Below, piece by piece: positions 62,341 through 64,000 of a DNA stretch of 64,000 nt (position 1 is its first letter; every line of letters begins with the position of its first letter). A program made the translations under genes and the position numbers. The DNA comes from Prostheceraeus crozeri (lineage: Eukaryota; Platyhelminthes; Polycladida; Euryleptidae). The stretch is from assembly GCA_907163375.1 (NCBI GenBank), contig CAJQUW010008011.1:1-64000 (forward strand), written 5' to 3'. A model generated the notes under the pieces. That model did not search any database and was not told the origin of the DNA. It was given only the letters and a program-made list of their open reading frames with translations.

Positions 62341-62820
62341 TTGTGCTGCCATCATGACCAACGCGTTTCCCTCCCACATACAGCAAGCCTTAGAGACGCT
62401 CGAACTCACATCCCTGGAAGTACGAGGCTGTTCAACTCCTCACCTGAACACCCTACAATCTCCTCCCCCCCCCACCCCCATCTCCCCCTTCCCCCCACCA
62501 TATTCCAACCAGATCTCGCTCCTAGGCGACTTCTGGCTCTTCCCCAAGGTCAAGGAGCATCTTCAGGACCGAAGATGCGCCTCTCAGAACATGGAGGCAT
62601 CTTGAAAGCCTTTTGGATTGCGGTCACTGAGAGCCTTACGTAAGACAACTACATGCAGTGCTTCGAGAGGTGGTTTCACCCCAAAGGGAACTCTTTGTAT
62701 ACACCATGCAGGACTAGTACTCTCGAAAAAATATAATTGTAAGAAACTCGCAATAACTTCTCTTTTTTTCATGACTAAAACAAAGCTTTTCTGCATGACC
62801 CTCGTATGCCTTTTGTAATC
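62341..62820 (+). pseudogene. mariner-type transposase remnant
   Basis: The frame starting 62341 has HHDQRVSLPHTASL, like the mariner HHDNAPAHT block with its second catalytic Asp, and QPDLAP, like YSPDLAP with the third. A neighbouring frame has GDFWLFPKVKEHLQDRR, the block that normally follows directly, so a frameshift lies between PDLAP and DFWLF. A third stretch, DNYMQCFERWF (about 62648-62680), matches the C-terminal CFxxWxxRW block. The two Asp residues are 51 apart instead of 34, because of a C-rich insertion (about 62461-62500). The N-terminal half was not found. Dead copy of a Tc1/mariner-superfamily transposon. Confidence 0.72.
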
Positions 62821-64000
62821 AGTCACTAGTGTTTTATGAGACCTGAATCAATCAGTCCAAGCGGCATTGGTTTGAATATGGGAGGGACTCACAACATCAT
62901 CTATCATTGAAATTTCCTGTAATTTGTATTACCACCAAATATGAAAGCGATTGTGCTATCATAGATATACGAAGCATGTACTAACTGTTAATGGATAAAA
63001 AGAAGCAAGAGTTACAAAAAAATTTACACACAACATTTATTCAGTATACTCGTAATGTCCATCGGCTGGAAAGCATCTTTTTTCAATCCCTAAGTTAACA
63101 TATATACTGAGGACAATACTGGTCTTTGAAGACAGATTCTCGATGAAATAATCATCCTAACCTGTGTAAGCTCCATCTCGAATGTTGATTTCACGGCATC
63201 AAGTTCTTGTCAAGCTTCTTTATCTACCCGATTCGGTGGTCCCCTTGTGGAATTCACCGGTTTCGAGATCTCGCTCTGCCGGCATAATTTTTGGCTTCCT
63301 TACCATGAAACTTCGCGTAGTATGGGCCCAAGTATATTCTGTTTCCACTCCACGGATTTACCTCTGAGTTGATCGACAAAGTGCTGAAAAATTGGCAAGA
63401 ACCTGGTCTGTTGTTTCCAAACAAGTAGTCTTACTGAATTCATTAATCAAAATGAAACAATCAATAATCCGATGGAAAATGCAAACAAGGTAAACAGAGC
63501 CTTCGTTCGCTTGCAGCGAAAATGCCCCGGTGGGGATCTGGTGCTTGATTGAATGTCCTCCCGGTTTCATCATTACAAAACTCCATTTGCAAGATACTGC
63601 ATTTAGGAAAGATATATGCACGCTAAGAGGGCTTGGGATTGCCACGTCCACGAGGTCCTTGAGGACACGGTGCCTGTGGCCGCCGGGTTAGGGACCGCCC
63701 TGCTTGGTGATGCTGTCAGGATCGTGCCCTCTGGATGCAATCTTTAAGCACGCGATAGTAAGTGCTGAGCAACCCCAACCAAGTCGGGCCGGATACAGCC
63801 CTGAAGAAGCCTTGGCCTAAATACCCAAGGTGAAGATCAACGGCGACGAAGAGAGTGTGTAGGCTGTGATTCTGCATAGGGGGGCCAGAGCTGAAGAAGT
63901 GTACAGAAGGGATTTATTTTGTGTAGATACTCCTTCAAAAAAGGGTGATTTGTTGATGCGAGATGTGTTGTGCCAGATGTTCTGCGTGTGCATCTGCGAG
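62821..64000. other. Unassigned right end of the window
   Basis: Open frames at 63182-63367 (plus) and 63358-63651 (minus) show no recognisable family. From about 63640 the composition becomes more GC-rich, as in coding or element-derived DNA, but no frame stays open and no motif is clear. Confidence 0.4.

Noticed and set aside
63358-64000. Possible coding remnant at the right end
   Set aside because: Composition shifts, but no frame stays open and no motif could be matched. It is left unassigned.

Overview
The window looks like repeat-rich DNA from an animal, probably a marine invertebrate, though no phylum can be fixed. The evidence is one spliced metazoan-type host gene (FITM2-like), spliced transposase exons with GT-AG introns, a Penelope-like element, R1/Jockey-like and RWFGHV-type LINE fragments, and hAT, piggyBac and mariner DNA transposons. 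There is no bacterial gene layout, rRNA, tRNA or CRISPR. Only one host protein gene can be supported. The rest is satellite DNA, mobile elements and AT-rich unique sequence.

Layout. 1-13489: 28 head-to-tail copies of a 481/482-bp satellite. 13490-14800: the array edge, first a short 321-bp unit, then diverged ~323-bp units that probably show the ancestral monomer. 15222-19978: a Ty3/gypsy-like LTR element with nearly identical 222-bp LTRs and a 5-bp target duplication; its coding part is broken. 19984-25590: mostly unique DNA with a hairpin motif and an internally deleted piggyBac transposase remnant on the minus strand. 25591-28538 and 33898-35826: one 192-bp satellite array split by a 5.36-kb hAT transposon (28539-33897) with perfect 11-bp terminal inverted repeats and an 8-bp target duplication. 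The hAT carries the C-terminal half of a spliced transposase. 36000-38650: unique DNA.

38654-39604 (minus): the main exon of a FITM2-like (fat storage-inducing transmembrane) gene with both catalytic histidines in place. 39700-45127: unique, AT-rich. 45128-45690 (minus): a LINE fragment. 46933-48890: a Penelope-like element with reverse transcriptase, GIY-YIG endonuclease and a hammerhead-like 3' motif. 49487-53120: an R1/Jockey-like LINE whose ORF1 starts with a PHD-type zinc finger and whose reverse transcriptase is internally deleted. 55345-60422: a second, older and heavily decayed Ty3/gypsy-like element. 62080-62280: a homopurine tract. 62341-62820: a mariner-type transposase remnant. 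The rest is unassigned.

Reading as a whole. The two satellites are very homogeneous inside and decayed at their edges, as expected if unequal exchange keeps array interiors uniform. The hAT landed inside an already expanded 192-bp array, which gives a relative order of events. I found no convincing new multi-gene system. The best leads are the satellite built by duplicating part of its own monomer, with an open minus-strand frame that persists into the diverged edge; the nested hAT; and the Penelope-like element with its ribozyme-like end.
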